Shown here: piece by piece, positions 14,701-28,200 of the stretch
Layout: every line of letters begins with the position of its first letter
How positions within the stretch are numbered: the stretch's first letter is position 1
From: Argopecten irradians
Taxonomy: Eukaryota > Mollusca > Bivalvia > Pectinida > Pectinidae
Length of the DNA: 64,000 bases
Assembly (NCBI RefSeq): GCF_041381155.1
Contig: NC_091134.1
Location: 40,011,338 to 40,075,337, forward strand
Direction of reading: 5' to 3'
Notes under the pieces: model-generated
What the model was told of the DNA's origin: nothing
Database searches by the model: none
Seen by the model: only the letters and a program-made list of their open reading frames with translations
Position numbers and translations under genes: made by a program

Positions 14701-16864
14701 GGTCGTTAATGGTACTCGTATATTTAGTTAATGAAGGCCTACATTCGGTCGTTAATGGTACTCGTATACTTTAGTTAATGAAGGCCTACATTCGGTCGTG
14801 AATGGTACTTGTATTTTAGTTAATGAAGGCCTACATTCGGTCGTTAATGGTACTCGTATATTTAGTTAATGAAGGCCTACATTCGGTCGTTAATGGTACT
14901 CGTATACTTTAGTTAATGAAGGCCTACATTCGGTCGTTAATGGTACTCGTATATTTAGTTAATGAAGGCCTACATTCGGTCGTTAATGGTACTCGTATAT
15001 TTAGTTAATGAAGGCCTACATTCGGTCGTTAATGGTACTCGTATATTTAGTTAATGAAGGCCTACATTCGGTCGTTAATGGTACTCGTATATTTAGTTAA
15101 TGAAGGCCTACATTCGGTCGTTAATGGTACTCGTATATTTAGTTAATGAAGGCCTACATTCGGTCGTTAATGGTACTCGTATACTTTAGTTAATGAAGGC
15201 CTACATTCGGTCGTTAATGGTACTCGTATACTTTAGTTAATGAAGGCCTACATTCGGTCGTTAATGGTACTCGTATATTAGTTATGAAGCTACATTCGGT
15301 TAATGTATTTAGTTAATGAAGGCCTACATTCGGTCGTTAATGGTACTCGTATATATATTTAGTTAATGAAGGCCTACATTCGGTCGTTAATGGTACTCGT
15401 ATATTTAGTTAATGAAGGCCTACATTCGGTCGTTAATGGTACTCGTATATTTAGTTAATGAAGGCCTACATTCGGTCGTTAATGGTACTCGTATATTTAG
15501 TTAATGAAGGCCTACATTCGGTCGTTAATGGTACTCGTATACTTTAGTTAATGAAGGCCTACATTCGGTCGTTAATGGTACTCGTATATTTAGTTAATGA
15601 AGGCCTACATTCGGTCGTTAATGGTACTCGTATATTTAGTTAATGAAGGCCTACATTCGGTCGTTAATGGTACTCGTATATTTAGTTAATGAAGGCCTAC
15701 ATTCGGTCGTTAATGGTACTCGTATATTTAGTTAATGAAGGCCTACATTCGGTCGTTAATGGTACTCGTATACTTTAGTTAATGAAGGCCTACATTCGGT
15801 CGTTAATGGTACTCGTATATTTAGTTAATGAAGGCCTACATTCGGTCGTTAATGGTACTCGTATATTTAGTTAATGAAGGCCTACATTCGGTCGTTAATG
15901 GTACTCGTATTTTAGTTAATGAAGGCCTACATTCGGTCGTTAATGGTACTCGTATACTTTAGTTAATGAAGGCCTACATTCGGTCGTTAATGGTACTCGT
16001 ATACTTAGTTAATGAAGGCCTACATTCGGTCGTTAATGGTACTCGTATATTTAGTTAATGAAGGCCTACATTCGGTCGTTAATGGTACTCGTATATTTAG
16101 TTAATGAAGGCCTACATTCGGTCGTTAATGGTACTTGTATTTTAGTTAATGAAGGCCTACATTCGGTCGTTAATGGTACTCTTATACTTTAGTTAATGAA
16201 GGCCTACATTCGGTCGTTAATGGTACTCGTATATTTAGTTAATGAAGGCCTACATTCGGTCGTTAATGGTACTTGTATATTTAGTTAATGAAGGCCTACA
16301 TTCGGTCGTTAATGGTACTCGTATATTTAGTTAATGAAGGCCTACATTCGGTAGTTAATGGTACTTGTATTTTAGTTAATGAAGGCCTACATTCGGTCGT
16401 TAATGGTACTCGTATATTTAGTTAATGAAGGCCTACATTCGGTCGTTAATGGTACTCGTATATTTAGTTAATGAAGGCCTACATTCGGTCGTTAATGGTA
16501 CTCGTATACTTAGTTAATGAAGGCCTACATTCGGTCGTTAATGGTACTTGTATTTTAGTTAATGAAGGCCTACATTCGGTCGTTAATGGTACTCGTATAT
16601 TTAGTTAATGAAGGCCTACATTCGGTCGTTAATGGTACTCGTATATTTAGTTAATGAAGGCCTACATTCGGTCGTTAATGGTACTTGTATATTTAGTTAA
16701 TGAAGGCCTACATTCGGTCGTTAATGGTACTCGTACATGTATATTTAGTTAATGAAGGCATACATTTGGTTGTTAATGGTACTCGTATATTTAGTTAATG
16801 AAGGCCTACATTCGTTCGTTAATGGGTTCGTATATTTAGTTAAGGAAGGTCTACACTCGGTTCT
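11754..16864. repeat. Satellite array, about 110 tandem copies of a 45-47 bp unit
   Basis: About 5.1 kb of head-to-tail units. Each contains two GTTAATG heptamers, an AGGCCT palindrome and CATTCGGTCG. Three length variants alternate: A (TCGTATATTTAG, 46 bp), B (TCGTATACTTTAG, 47 bp) and C (TTGTATTTTAG, 45 bp, often preceded by GTGAATGG instead of GTTAATGG). Units are nearly identical in the interior. Indel-damaged units occur near 13505, 14460 and 15270-15310. Divergence rises at the right edge (16735-16864), while the left edge is abrupt. There is no long reading frame. Probably a tandem satellite maintained by unequal exchange. Confidence 0.97.
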
Positions 16865-19173
16865 TACGTCGTTCTTGTGATCCGCTGGTGTCATTCTGGA
16901 TTATCGAAGGAAACTATTATAACTATATTCCATGGAATCACGAAAAGGCAACGTTACTAAGAAACCCCGAGCTTAATTTGGGTAAGAATAATAGAATCCC
17001 AACCATGATAGAAAATTAAACAATAAATCGTTTTTATAAGGAGAGGGCTTGTAAAGGCCTGACCTGCTGCCGAATTCCTATCGTCAGAACAAGAATTCCA
17101 CAGACGTGGATGTGTCGCCTGCACAGCATCATAAAAATAGTTATTTACAGTTGAAAATATTGTTAATAAATAAGTGAAGTTAAGAAGTCCCAAAATTCTT
17201 GGTAAATTTATGGATTTTGACCAGTATCGAACCCATCCAAGATCTTACTGATATAAAGCAATATACCAAATTTGGTTGGAATCGGACAATAAATACTAAA
17301 GTTATCGAGCGGAAACCATGTTTTGACGATTTTAAAGTCCCGTAACTCTTGCAAATATTGACGGATTTTGACCAGTATCAAACCCATCTAAGATCTCATT
17401 AATATAAAGCAATATCACAAATTTGGTTGAAATCGGACAATAAATACTTCAGTTATTGCACGGAAACCGTTTCCCGGACGCCGACATAGTGATACCCAAG
17501 CGTCGCCCTTGCGTTGCTGGCGACACAAAATGAGAATAAATTATTAAGACAATCATTGAGATGTGCTTCCAGACTTTAAAATTAAGGCTAATTATTTGTC
17601 CCCTTACCAACAGTACTTGAAAAGACATCAAGCTGTACATCCCAATCAGTAGCGGTGAACAAAATACGAGTGTGGGTAAGATACTATTCAATTAGAAGCA
17701 GTATTTCCTCAAATATCGAAAGAATACATCAGCATAAAAAGTACACGTAACAATGTATGACATATTTTCCAAGTTTTATTCGAATGAGATAATAAAATAC
17801 GATCCTTTTTTCATTTATCAACTTGAGAATGTTTTACACCTCTGGACACGATGCTTTTACTGCTTCGCATACTTAATTCGAAACTTCAGCAAGCTTATTC
17901 GGTCTTTATTGTTCTCTTACAAGTCTTTCATTGTAAAAAGTGTACTTTTGAGATCATTACACAAGATTAACAACTAAACCAGCGGATATTTCGTTAAACA
18001 GAATCACCATTACATCGCTATACATATCATGTTGTTAACAATGAAGTATTTGATGTTACCATGTAAATAACGTGTAATAGTGCATCTTAGATGTTCCTCG
18101 AGAGTAAATCCTACCAATCCTGGCTCTGTGTGAACATTTACTCTAATCTATACATTATCTTGATGGTGCACTTTAAATCTATACTATCATAAAGAATGTT
18201 TCCAGCTCGTGCTTTCCGTATTGCCGTCATTCGTGTTTGATATCTTTAATGCGCGTTTTATATCAAACCTACTTTTCTGTAATCCGATTGTTCCCCATAG
18301 AAATATGGATATTTGTGCTTCAGTTTCCAATAAAACATATTGTCTGAAATGGCTAACTTGTTCTCGTTTTATTATATATTCAATAATTCTATACCATGCC
18401 GGTATCTACAGACTGGCTTTATCTACACTTCACTTCATGTAAAGTTAAGTTTTACAAATACATTCATGTTTATTTGATATTGGTTTGGACATTGCTTTCA
18501 ATTAGTGGCCCAAAATTGAAGACGTTTCCTTCAGCCTGGTTGGGTTAAATTGCTTAACAAATCAACTTCAACAGAATGGCCATTGCTTCAATCCAAAACA
18601 AGGAAGTTTTTGTTGAATTTGTAAAATACATATGAATTTGTTTCGTTGCATTGGCCAATAGATCCATAATTATTTACCATATCAAAACGCGATATCACAG
18701 TCTATAGCAGTGATTTTATTGCTAAAGACTTCAAACATGAGTACTATTCAGACTCACGACATGTTTGCTCCAAGTTTCTGTTATAGATACCTATAATTCG
18801 AACATAATGAGTTTAGCTCTTAAGAACATGCAGACTACATAATGTGTAGACAACAGTTCAATAAGCAGACCGTTAGCAATTAAAACAGTTGAAACTTCGA
18901 ACATAAAAATGTACCCGAAAAAAATTGAATTTAATAGTATTTTCTCCCTCTACGTTAATTTCCTAAGTTTCAGATGTCTTCAATGTCGCTTGCAGTGATC
19001 AACACCACTGAAGTTCTACGACCAATTTTCTTTAGTAAAACCATTACTTCATGACCTGATCGGACAAATCCTGATGGACCGTATAAGAATTGTCCTCAAT
19101 TTTTATGTATTTCATTGGATATATTCCTTGTATGTTATCCCACATCGTCAACTTCACATCGAAAGTGTATCTG
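16865..19173. other. Satellite to DDX18 3' flank
   Basis: Contains the tandem duplication at 17186-17515 and the DDX18 3' UTR at its right end. The UTR limit is unclear; minus-strand AATAAA-type hexamers occur near 18470 and 18714. No other gene seen. Confidence 0.5.
17186..17515. repeat. Diverged tandem duplication, about 151-bp period
   Basis: 'ggattttgaccagtatc' at 17212 recurs at 17363. It is followed in both units by 'aacccatc', 'ataaagcaatat', 'aaatttggttg' and 'atcggacaataaatact'. The second unit runs on into a GC-richer block ('ggacgccgacatagtgatac'). Looks like a dispersed family. Confidence 0.75.
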
Positions 19174-19298
19174 TCATTTCTTCTTCATTTGTTTGTACAC
19201 GAATTTCTTACTGTTGTGTTTCTGTGGTTTTTGGTAGCCAAAGCCTCCTCCTCCTCCCCTATGCGATTGCATCTTTTTGCTTTTACTACCGTATACTT
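19174..19298 (-). CDS. DDX18: DDX18 exon 14 (terminal exon, stop TGA)
   Basis: 125 nt from acceptor CCCAG to TGA at 19176-19174. Phase 1 joins exon 13 exactly. It encodes [24 protein letters not shown] and ends in YKQMKKK. The glycine block matches the human DDX18 C-terminus and so confirms the exon. Confidence 0.95.
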
Positions 19299-22200
19299 CT
19301 GGGCAGGAGTTAAGGGAACTTTATTTATTCTTGCACTATGATCTCATTAATAAATAAACATCTTAAAATATTTTAGTAACTGTAGCTATTAATAGAATTT
19401 AAATCCAATTTTGTAATTTAAACATAACAGGGGATGAGTTGTATTTTAACTCTTTATCTTCACTTATGAAGTTTCTACGCTAAAATGGCTTTGCAAAATG
19501 AACAAATTCGTCGTCATTCTATGAACTCAACCAACATTAAGCAACAATTGAACAGAAAGTCACAAATTAAAACTATTTAGCACTCAACTAGGGTTTTAGG
19601 CATATATGGATGTTCAAATTATCAAACATAAAATGGTTTCAATCTACAAAAAAATTCAACATTGTTCAGGTTTTTGAAAAGGATACCCAAGTCCACAAAT
19701 GGTGGCACTTTGAAGCCAAAGGACAATGCCGTATTCAGCAGGTCCAGACTGTTGACATCATAGATATTCTTCAACTGATGCGAGGCGAACGCTCTCACAT
19801 AGGCCTTGTAGGCTTCCTTCGCTGACTTGTTCAGGAAATAGTTCTTCTCAATGAGTTTCTCCAGCTGAAATATACAGCAGTGTTAAATTTTGTTGTTAAT
19901 CATTGTTAAAAACTGTTTCAGTCATTTCATCTAAACTTTATGTATTTGGATGATCTGTTTAATCCCTTTGCTATCATCTAACTCAATGTACATTTCCAAA
20001 TAGAGAATCTGTTTCAATCCCGTAGCGCAAAATCCTTAAAATTGTTCTAGCAAGATCATCTAATTTTTTGTGCTACCGTGCTCCTTTAATTTAATGTACA
20101 CTTCAATTTGATTGATTGAATTCGTTTTAATCGTTTCTATTAGGTTTTATGTGAGCAACTAGTGAGATCTAGTTCTTTATTTTACACAGCACAGACATGT
20201 GAAGGACAACAATCAAGAGAAACCTAATTACCCCTTCTTTATATCCACAAGAGAAATGAGAGAAAACGTTAGTATAGCTTAATTTGTAATGTTGATTGTG
20301 ATGTAAACAGGTTTTAAAAGAAGTTCTCATTAAACGTAACAAACAGAATTGAAAACAACGATCAGAGTCAGAGAGAAGCTTAAAACTGATTTATGAAGGC
20401 AGGTGCTCAATTTGAATTATCAAATAGTCAGAGAGAAGCTTAAATCTATTTAAGAAGGCAGGTGCTAAATTTGAATTATAGGGTAAAATATTTGGTAACC
20501 GCATGGATTTGATTTTTCCACACGAGGTTTTAAAATCACATTGTCAATATTGCTCCATTTGAGTTTCATGTGAAATTCACATCAATTTTATGTGAAAAAT
20601 TTCACATGAATTTCATGTGAATCAGAGCAAACATCACTTGAAGCATATTGACTGTGTATTCCGATTTCAAAATATGCGATTTAAATCTCTTCACAATCAT
20701 CTAGTAACAATGTCCAAGGGAAGAATTCAATCACAATTACATAGGTTTCCAATAAATCGTACTTGCAGAGCAAGTGGTAAAACTATTTCTATTTGGCCTA
20801 GCATACAGCGTGATTTATTGGCACACTAGAAGCGGCACAGCCTCAAGCCTATATTTCTGTATAAAGATCATCATTACCAAACTAGACATTAACCAACACA
20901 AGTTACTCTGCAGACAAAACGTGCAGTAATTTGCTGGAGGTATACGTTTGGCCACAATATAAGTGTATGTAATCAAGAGTAATTGACTCTGGCCATAAAA
21001 GGTTTCCTAAAATCACCATCAATCTTGGAAGAAAGTTAGCTTTGTTGTATGAAGTGGATAAACCTCGATCTACGACCAGGCGTAACAACACTGGTACCAG
21101 AGATGTGTGTCCATTAAAGTAAGCTTATAATGGGCTGCTTTGCAGAAAGAGAAAAAATAAACCATCACACTGTTCATTAAAAGGTTGAAATTGATTGAGA
21201 GGTGCGATCCACTACAAGGCCAGTCCTAATGGACAAGCTTGTAGCAACGTTGGCTTAAACAGATGCAATATTTTGCAATGTAAAAAACGACATCACGCAT
21301 TCAGATCCTTTTCTGTATAAGTTTTCTGAAATTAATTTATTTCTTTTCCCATAGCTTGTTTTTAATGTTAACTTAGGTTTGTCTCTGTCATTCAACTTGA
21401 GTAAGTTTGTCTAGACCAGACAGCTTTTAACCCTCGCCTTCATCAACCTTCTCATTGAAAATTCTTCCTTAAAAGTACGTCTGCAACAGTCTGTCACTTT
21501 AGAAAACATTGCAACCTGACAAGCCGAAATTATTCAATAAAACATGCTCGACATGTTTATACAAAAACCTTAATATTGAAATCTGTGTTTGTAGCAACAA
21601 GAAATATAACATATCCTTAGAGCAGTTACAGACATAACTGTATAAAGAGTAGCAAAGTTAATTACATAAATGTCCCCATCTCCTTAAGGAATCGGGACGA
21701 GGAAGATATGACAGACATGAGAAGTGCTATGTTTCTTCCTCCCATATTTCTTGGCGCAAAGGAATCAGATTTATCAAGTAGATACTTACCTGAGGCTGTA
21801 TATTGGAAATCTTGCTCCAGGAAAACTCAAACTCATTCAGTGGTACCTTGGCATGTTTGAGGTAGCGGAGGAAGCCAAGCTCTTCTGGACGCAGAATGAG
21901 AAGGGCATGGCCGATTCCACCGTCTCCTCTTGCAGTCCGCCCGACTCTGTGGATATATTCCTGCAAAACAAAAACTGAAAATGTACCCTTTGTGACTAAC
22001 TACTAATGAATACTTAATGACACTAAATTCAAATGGATTACTTGGTCAACAAATGTCACCAATCACCAAATACCAGTTTCTTTGATCGAAGATATATTCT
22101 CACCATATAATACCCAGTTTCTTTGATCAAAATGAAAAATACTTGAAGAGTCTATGTGGTTTTTTCTATATGGCGAGATAATTTTCATCAGTACTAACAA

Positions 22201-25200
22201 TTTTTTGATAATTAGCATTATGCTTTATTTAATACTGCTTGAAACTATAGTTTGTTTTATTTTATCGAATTCATTTTCAATCTTGATATTCTTTATCTAA
22301 CCTTACATGAATATTTGGTTTGATTTCGATCAAAGTGAATCTAATCTATAATCGTTTTGGTTTTACATCCAACAAACATATTTTTGTCTACTAGAATAAT
22401 GCATTGCATTAACAAAGTATTAGTATTAAACACACAAAAGTAATAACAGTTCTCTGTAATTGTAAAAAGTCTTTAATGGACAATAACTTCTGTAGGTTCC
22501 TGCTCATCAAAATTCTTCAATGATGGGAATACAAAGCAATGTTACACATTTACTAGCAATCACTTTGTCACTGCTTGCAAACATCAAATCCTTACAATTA
22601 CCGCTAAATGTTCCAAATTAGAGTGAAGAGTGAACGAGTGCATCACTGTATTGAGCACTCCCTGATCATCAGCTAGCAACCTGAATACCACATTCGCACG
22701 AACAACCTAACACTAACAATTGCACAGATTATCTAAACAGTATTTACCCACTCTAAGGTTTTGTATGTATCATGGTGTATGATTTTCTTTGTTTTCTATT
22801 ACAAAAATTCAGACACGTACAAACGTAATTACATGACAAATTCGCTCTTTTTCTGTACACCTGTTGCATAGTACCATTTCGTATCATTTTCTATTTATGA
22901 ATAACTTCTTAAGCAGATTTACTATCTAAGAATGCCAATGTTTTTGAATGTATATAATGAGGAAAAATGATCATATTGACGAGGATGATGCTTTAAGAGT
23001 TCCAAACAGTAAACTCTTGTGGCAATTTCACACCATCTCCCTATGAATCAACATGAACATCTTTCTCCTTATGTTATTGATACAGTGTTATTTTATTTTT
23101 CATTTGCATCTTTGATTTATTGAAGAAATTCGCTTTCAATATCAGTAAGTGAAAAGTACTTCCGTTGTGTAATGTTTTCAACATTTTCTAATTTTTCTAT
23201 TTTTCAGTAGACTAATATATAACTTTCACGTGAATTGAAGCAGACGTTTCCTTCAACATTGTTGGTGATTGATGGCTTGATGTTAAGTCAATAGGGAAGT
23301 TACCATTGTATCAGTTAACTATTATCATCAACAGCTCTCATAAATAACAGACAAATGTATATTTTCTCGCAAGAACCTGTTATCAACTGGACAAATGTTG
23401 CTTTTGTCTTCGAAGTAGTAAAATGTGGAATCCTCTAGAGAGTTGGAAACCATATTGTATGGTAAAATGTCTTGTAGATTATACTGAAACAATACACTTA
23501 ACACCTAAAAATGATAATATTTTTTTATGTTTCTGTCATAAGCGATGCTTCCATAACATGAATCAAGTGAATCACACTTAACAACAGTAAAATCAAGTGA
23601 AATTCTTTGTTGGCATTTTAAAAACAAAATACTGCTTGCAAAATTTCCAAACAGCATGTGTTCCCGCTGGTGCAATAACAGCATGAAGCAGTTTCAAAAC
23701 GTGTGACCATTACCGTGTCTGTTTTAAATCGAAACATATTTAAGCACCACAAATGATTGTATACTGCACTCGAGCTGGTGGCTTTTGTCAGCTGATGGTT
23801 ATGGCTCTGACACTGAACACATTCCAACTCAGACCGTAAAATGGATGTTAAAATCCTCCATCACACATGAAAACTGCTCATCCACAGGAAAAAACACTTC
23901 AACTTACAGAGTGAATTCAATATGTCAGCTAATACGAGAGGCAAAGTGTAGGGACCAATACTTAAATCTCGTCCTCACTTTTTTTTCCATTTTATTTTTC
24001 AGGGACTGGATTCTGGATTGATCATATGCTCTTATGCATTGAAACGTGTAATTTTCTACACTGCATCATGAAATATCTAGATGATAAATGACAATTGAAA
24101 ACAAGTTATGACTCATACTTTGGTTTGATCTTGAACATGTGATCTTGCAGGGCTTTACTAAACCTACGGATGAAAATATTACGGAAATCCACGTGCAAAT
24201 ATATTTCCATCAGGTCAAATTATTACCATGAATATTTGACAAGCAACAAAAAGAAGCTCCTATTTCAGCCATACATATCATTGCTATACATCCATATCAG
24301 TGACATAATCATAATTCAAATGCAACTATTGCATATTGTCTCTTATTCTTCATAAAGGATATCTGTTTGGTGTCTTTGGCATCATCTATAACAAGAAGAC
24401 GCAGCAGGAACATACATGTACAGCAGGCTTCAAAAATACATGTACAAAACACAATATGCAACTCATTTCATACATGAGAAGCAGTCCTTGAATGACCCTG
24501 GCTGTTAATAAAACGTAAGTTTAGCTAACCAGCTAATGCTAAGACATCTATCAATCCTCCAAAATTGTAAATAAGGCACTCACAAGATCACTAGTTTATG
24601 TGCAAGCTTAAATTAGAGTTTGCATGTTGAGTCACTATGGCCGACCTTTCTTTATACTGTGCCATTAGCCCCAGTCTCCCATGTCCCACCATTACATCCA
24701 TCACTCTCTATTAAAAGCCTGGGGAATTTCACTTCTCAGACATCAAAAAAGGACAAATTTTAAAAAGCATGAAAAATGGATCCGGGAAGTTCTGTATGAG
24801 GTAATTTGCATTTGGGACATAATCTATTGATTTTCTCCATGTTTTGGTGTCTTTATGACAAAGAATTAAGATACTGCATGACCTCCAGTTGTATAACTAG
24901 TATCCAGTAATACTTCAGTTTATATCTGAGAAATGAGAAGTTGATTGGTCGTCTTATTTATGAGCACATGAATAACTTGATCAGTTATATTCTTGACAAG
25001 TAAGACAAAATCTTTCATCTTGAATGACTTAGTTGACCCACAGACTCAATATAAACATCTAAAACTCATCTTGAAGGACTTGTATGTATTTGTTTTCCTT
25101 TTTTGGCTTTAAGCTGTCAAATCATCTCTCTGTAGAAATCTGTAGTGATGATCTTTAATCTCTCTTTTTGTTTCTGAACATGTTTTCAAATTAATCTAGC

Positions 25201-28200
25201 AAAATACCAACAGTCTATCTTTCATTTACCCCCTTTTGTTCACAAATATTCACATGTCTTCATATTCATTAGTATTTACTGTATGATAAGGCGAGTGGGC
25301 TCTAAATTTCAATTAACAAGCAAAAGAGAATTACACTTAGGTGTCATCTAACAGGAGATTCATTCAACATGTAATCTTAGAATCCTTCCCGGATGTTACC
25401 AAATTTCAGCATTGGAACCTTAATTATTTCAGTATAGAATGGAACATGTTCAAAAGTAACAATTAGTTCACTTCACTGTTTCATCAGTTTGACAACAATG
25501 CCCATGCAATTGTTTGAACTGAATCATTTTCACAGCTATGATTTATAGCTATAGATCAACAGAGTTTTATACTTTCCTTCATTATATTTCCAAACAAAAA
25601 TCATCTGAATAAGGAGAACAGCATTTTTCACTGGAGGCGAGAGAAGAAAATCACATTATCATAGGCTTGAAAATGCATGCATGCATGCACAAAACTGTAG
25701 GATTATTTGTAAAATTAAATCAACATTATATAAAAACATTAGCATAGAATACTGGATCAAAGATTTATGAGCGTAAACTACTTCTATAGTGGAATAAACT
25801 TATAAAATTATCAAGATTTAGAAGTAAAACCTGTTGAAACTTATTGATTTTCTAAATAAAAGATGCCCTCCAGGCCACATCTGTCAATCAAAAGATTAAA
25901 AATTTAGATTCCAAACATGAAAGGTTCTAAAATTTGTATGAGACAGCTAGTTCCTGTAACCTTGTCAACAACCCTGAGAAACATCAAACCAAGGACCGAT
26001 CCATGTCTGCAACTCATTTTTAATACATAACAAAATTTGATTGCTGTATCAGGTAGCATTTCAATCCTTCTAACCTTATACATGCTAAACAGTCAAAAGG
26101 AATACAAAATGAATCGAATCTTCAAAATTAAATTCTATGACAGATTGCATGACTTAATGATTCACATCATTTCTCAAGTGAAATTTCAGCAAGTTCTGGT
26201 GTGACAAATTATGTGTTAGAAACACGTCATGTATTCCGCTGTGGCATGCTTTCTAACTGTTCCTCTCACAGAGAATAAATCAGTGTTAGCTCACGACACC
26301 AGAGAGAAAACTTACAGGGCTTGGCAAAATGTACATCATTATACCGCATCAAGGATGAAATATGGAAAGACAAGATGATAACCAACTAAACATCACCTAC
26401 ATGAAGTCAAGTGCAGATTTATTTCATAACCATAGTTTAATAGCATGCTATATCTCACATAGCAGGAAGGATTTGTTCATATTTGAATTCAATTTGAAAA
26501 TTGGAAGAAACCTCATGACTATTATATTTTAATATTAGATATATATCAGTATCATATTCATACATTGTGATGAATAGATGTCTTGGCTTAAGTTTAAGCA
26601 AGGACAAATATTTTTGCTCATAATTCTAGTTTTTTGGATTGTTTTTTTAATAATTGAAGTGCCTGGTAGTGTACTTTTTTTGAAAAATTGAAGTACAATT
26701 TTAACATTCTATACACAAATATACAAGATATTGATCCTTTTTATGACCGTGGTAAAATGTTAAGCATTAGAAGCTTTACACAATGATAGTCAACAAGCAC
26801 GAGAACCACAAATCTTATCCAATATGCTGTAGTTTCAAGAAAGAAACAAAAACTCAAATGATAAAATACAACATTGCTCACATGGGACAATTCTTCAAAA
26901 CCCGTATTTTTTTCCAAACAAGACATGTAGTTATATATTCTGCAGAGAATGACAACTTCGGGTGACTCATTTGCTATCAATTTTTTTTTTAAACGGACAC
27001 CATGTTATTGTAATTAAAAATGTCGCAGCATGTACTTACTAAGTCATTGCAACTCATCTGCTGCAATTTGCGAATTAAGAATCAGTAGAATTTTACTGAG
27101 CACCCTTAAATGTTATCAGTTGTTTGCATTACATGATGCTTTTTTACACAAGGAGGCTTTAAGTTTCAGTAAACAATGTTCCTATATTTTTGCCTTGTAT
27201 TCGTTTGTCAAAATTTTGGTTGCCATGGTAACAATGTTACTATACACAGGTTTTTGTTTGGACAACTCCTCATAAACTACTGGATCAAATTCACTGAGAC
27301 TTGACAGTAATATTTGGGACCACTTGTAATGCGCATGCAGGTAATCTTTTGTGAAAATTTTGGTTGCTATGGTAACCTGATCACTAATACACAGGTTTTT
27401 TTTTTTATTTGTCCAGACAACTCCTATCACTGCATTAATTTCAATGAGACTTGGTAGATGTAGTTACCATTGTGTTACCATGGTTACCCGGTCACTTCCC
27501 TTTATACAGGTTTTAAAATATGGAAATATAATCAATGGAGTTCGGCTTGTTTTTTTTTAAATTGTACATAGATGTTGTATACAACATTATATTACTTTCA
27601 AAACAAGTCAGACACCTCTAATAAAAGGCAGTAGTTCACTCAGCTCTGTGTGGTTGTAGTTTCAATAACATTAATTTTCACACCATAAATGAAATTGAGC
27701 TAAAGCATTTCAAGTCCAATAAAACATTGTGTCAGACTAAAACACAGACTTTATCGAATTAATACATTATCTTTAACAAGTGAAGAGCTCAGTGTGAAAC
27801 TGTTGTCACTTGAGAAAGGTGATAACTGAACTACAGTATATGCAGCTATGGTTTTAATAATCATTTCTGGCTCATCAGATGCAATGCAGTCTCATTGTGG
27901 TAGAAAGTTGTCAGACACTGCATTGAATTAAATCACCCCTAAAGAACATTTGAACTCTTCTATTTCAAAAACTGACGCAGTCCATTTTGAAATTTCAGGG
28001 GTGAATAATCTAGTATGCATTGGACCTAGCTACCAATTCAATCAAATGTAGCAGCTAGTAGACATATCTTGATTCATCTGTAAAACCAAAATGGTTTTTG
28101 TAATTACTGACTGGATGTTTTCACCATGCAGAGCCCTTAATGGTGAATTGAAAACATTTTGTTGATTGTTGAGTTTGTATCATGTATGTGTCAAACACGT

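Noticed and set aside
11754..16864. CRISPR-like array
   Set aside because: Units are contiguous with no unique spacers, and the genome is eukaryotic; it is a satellite.
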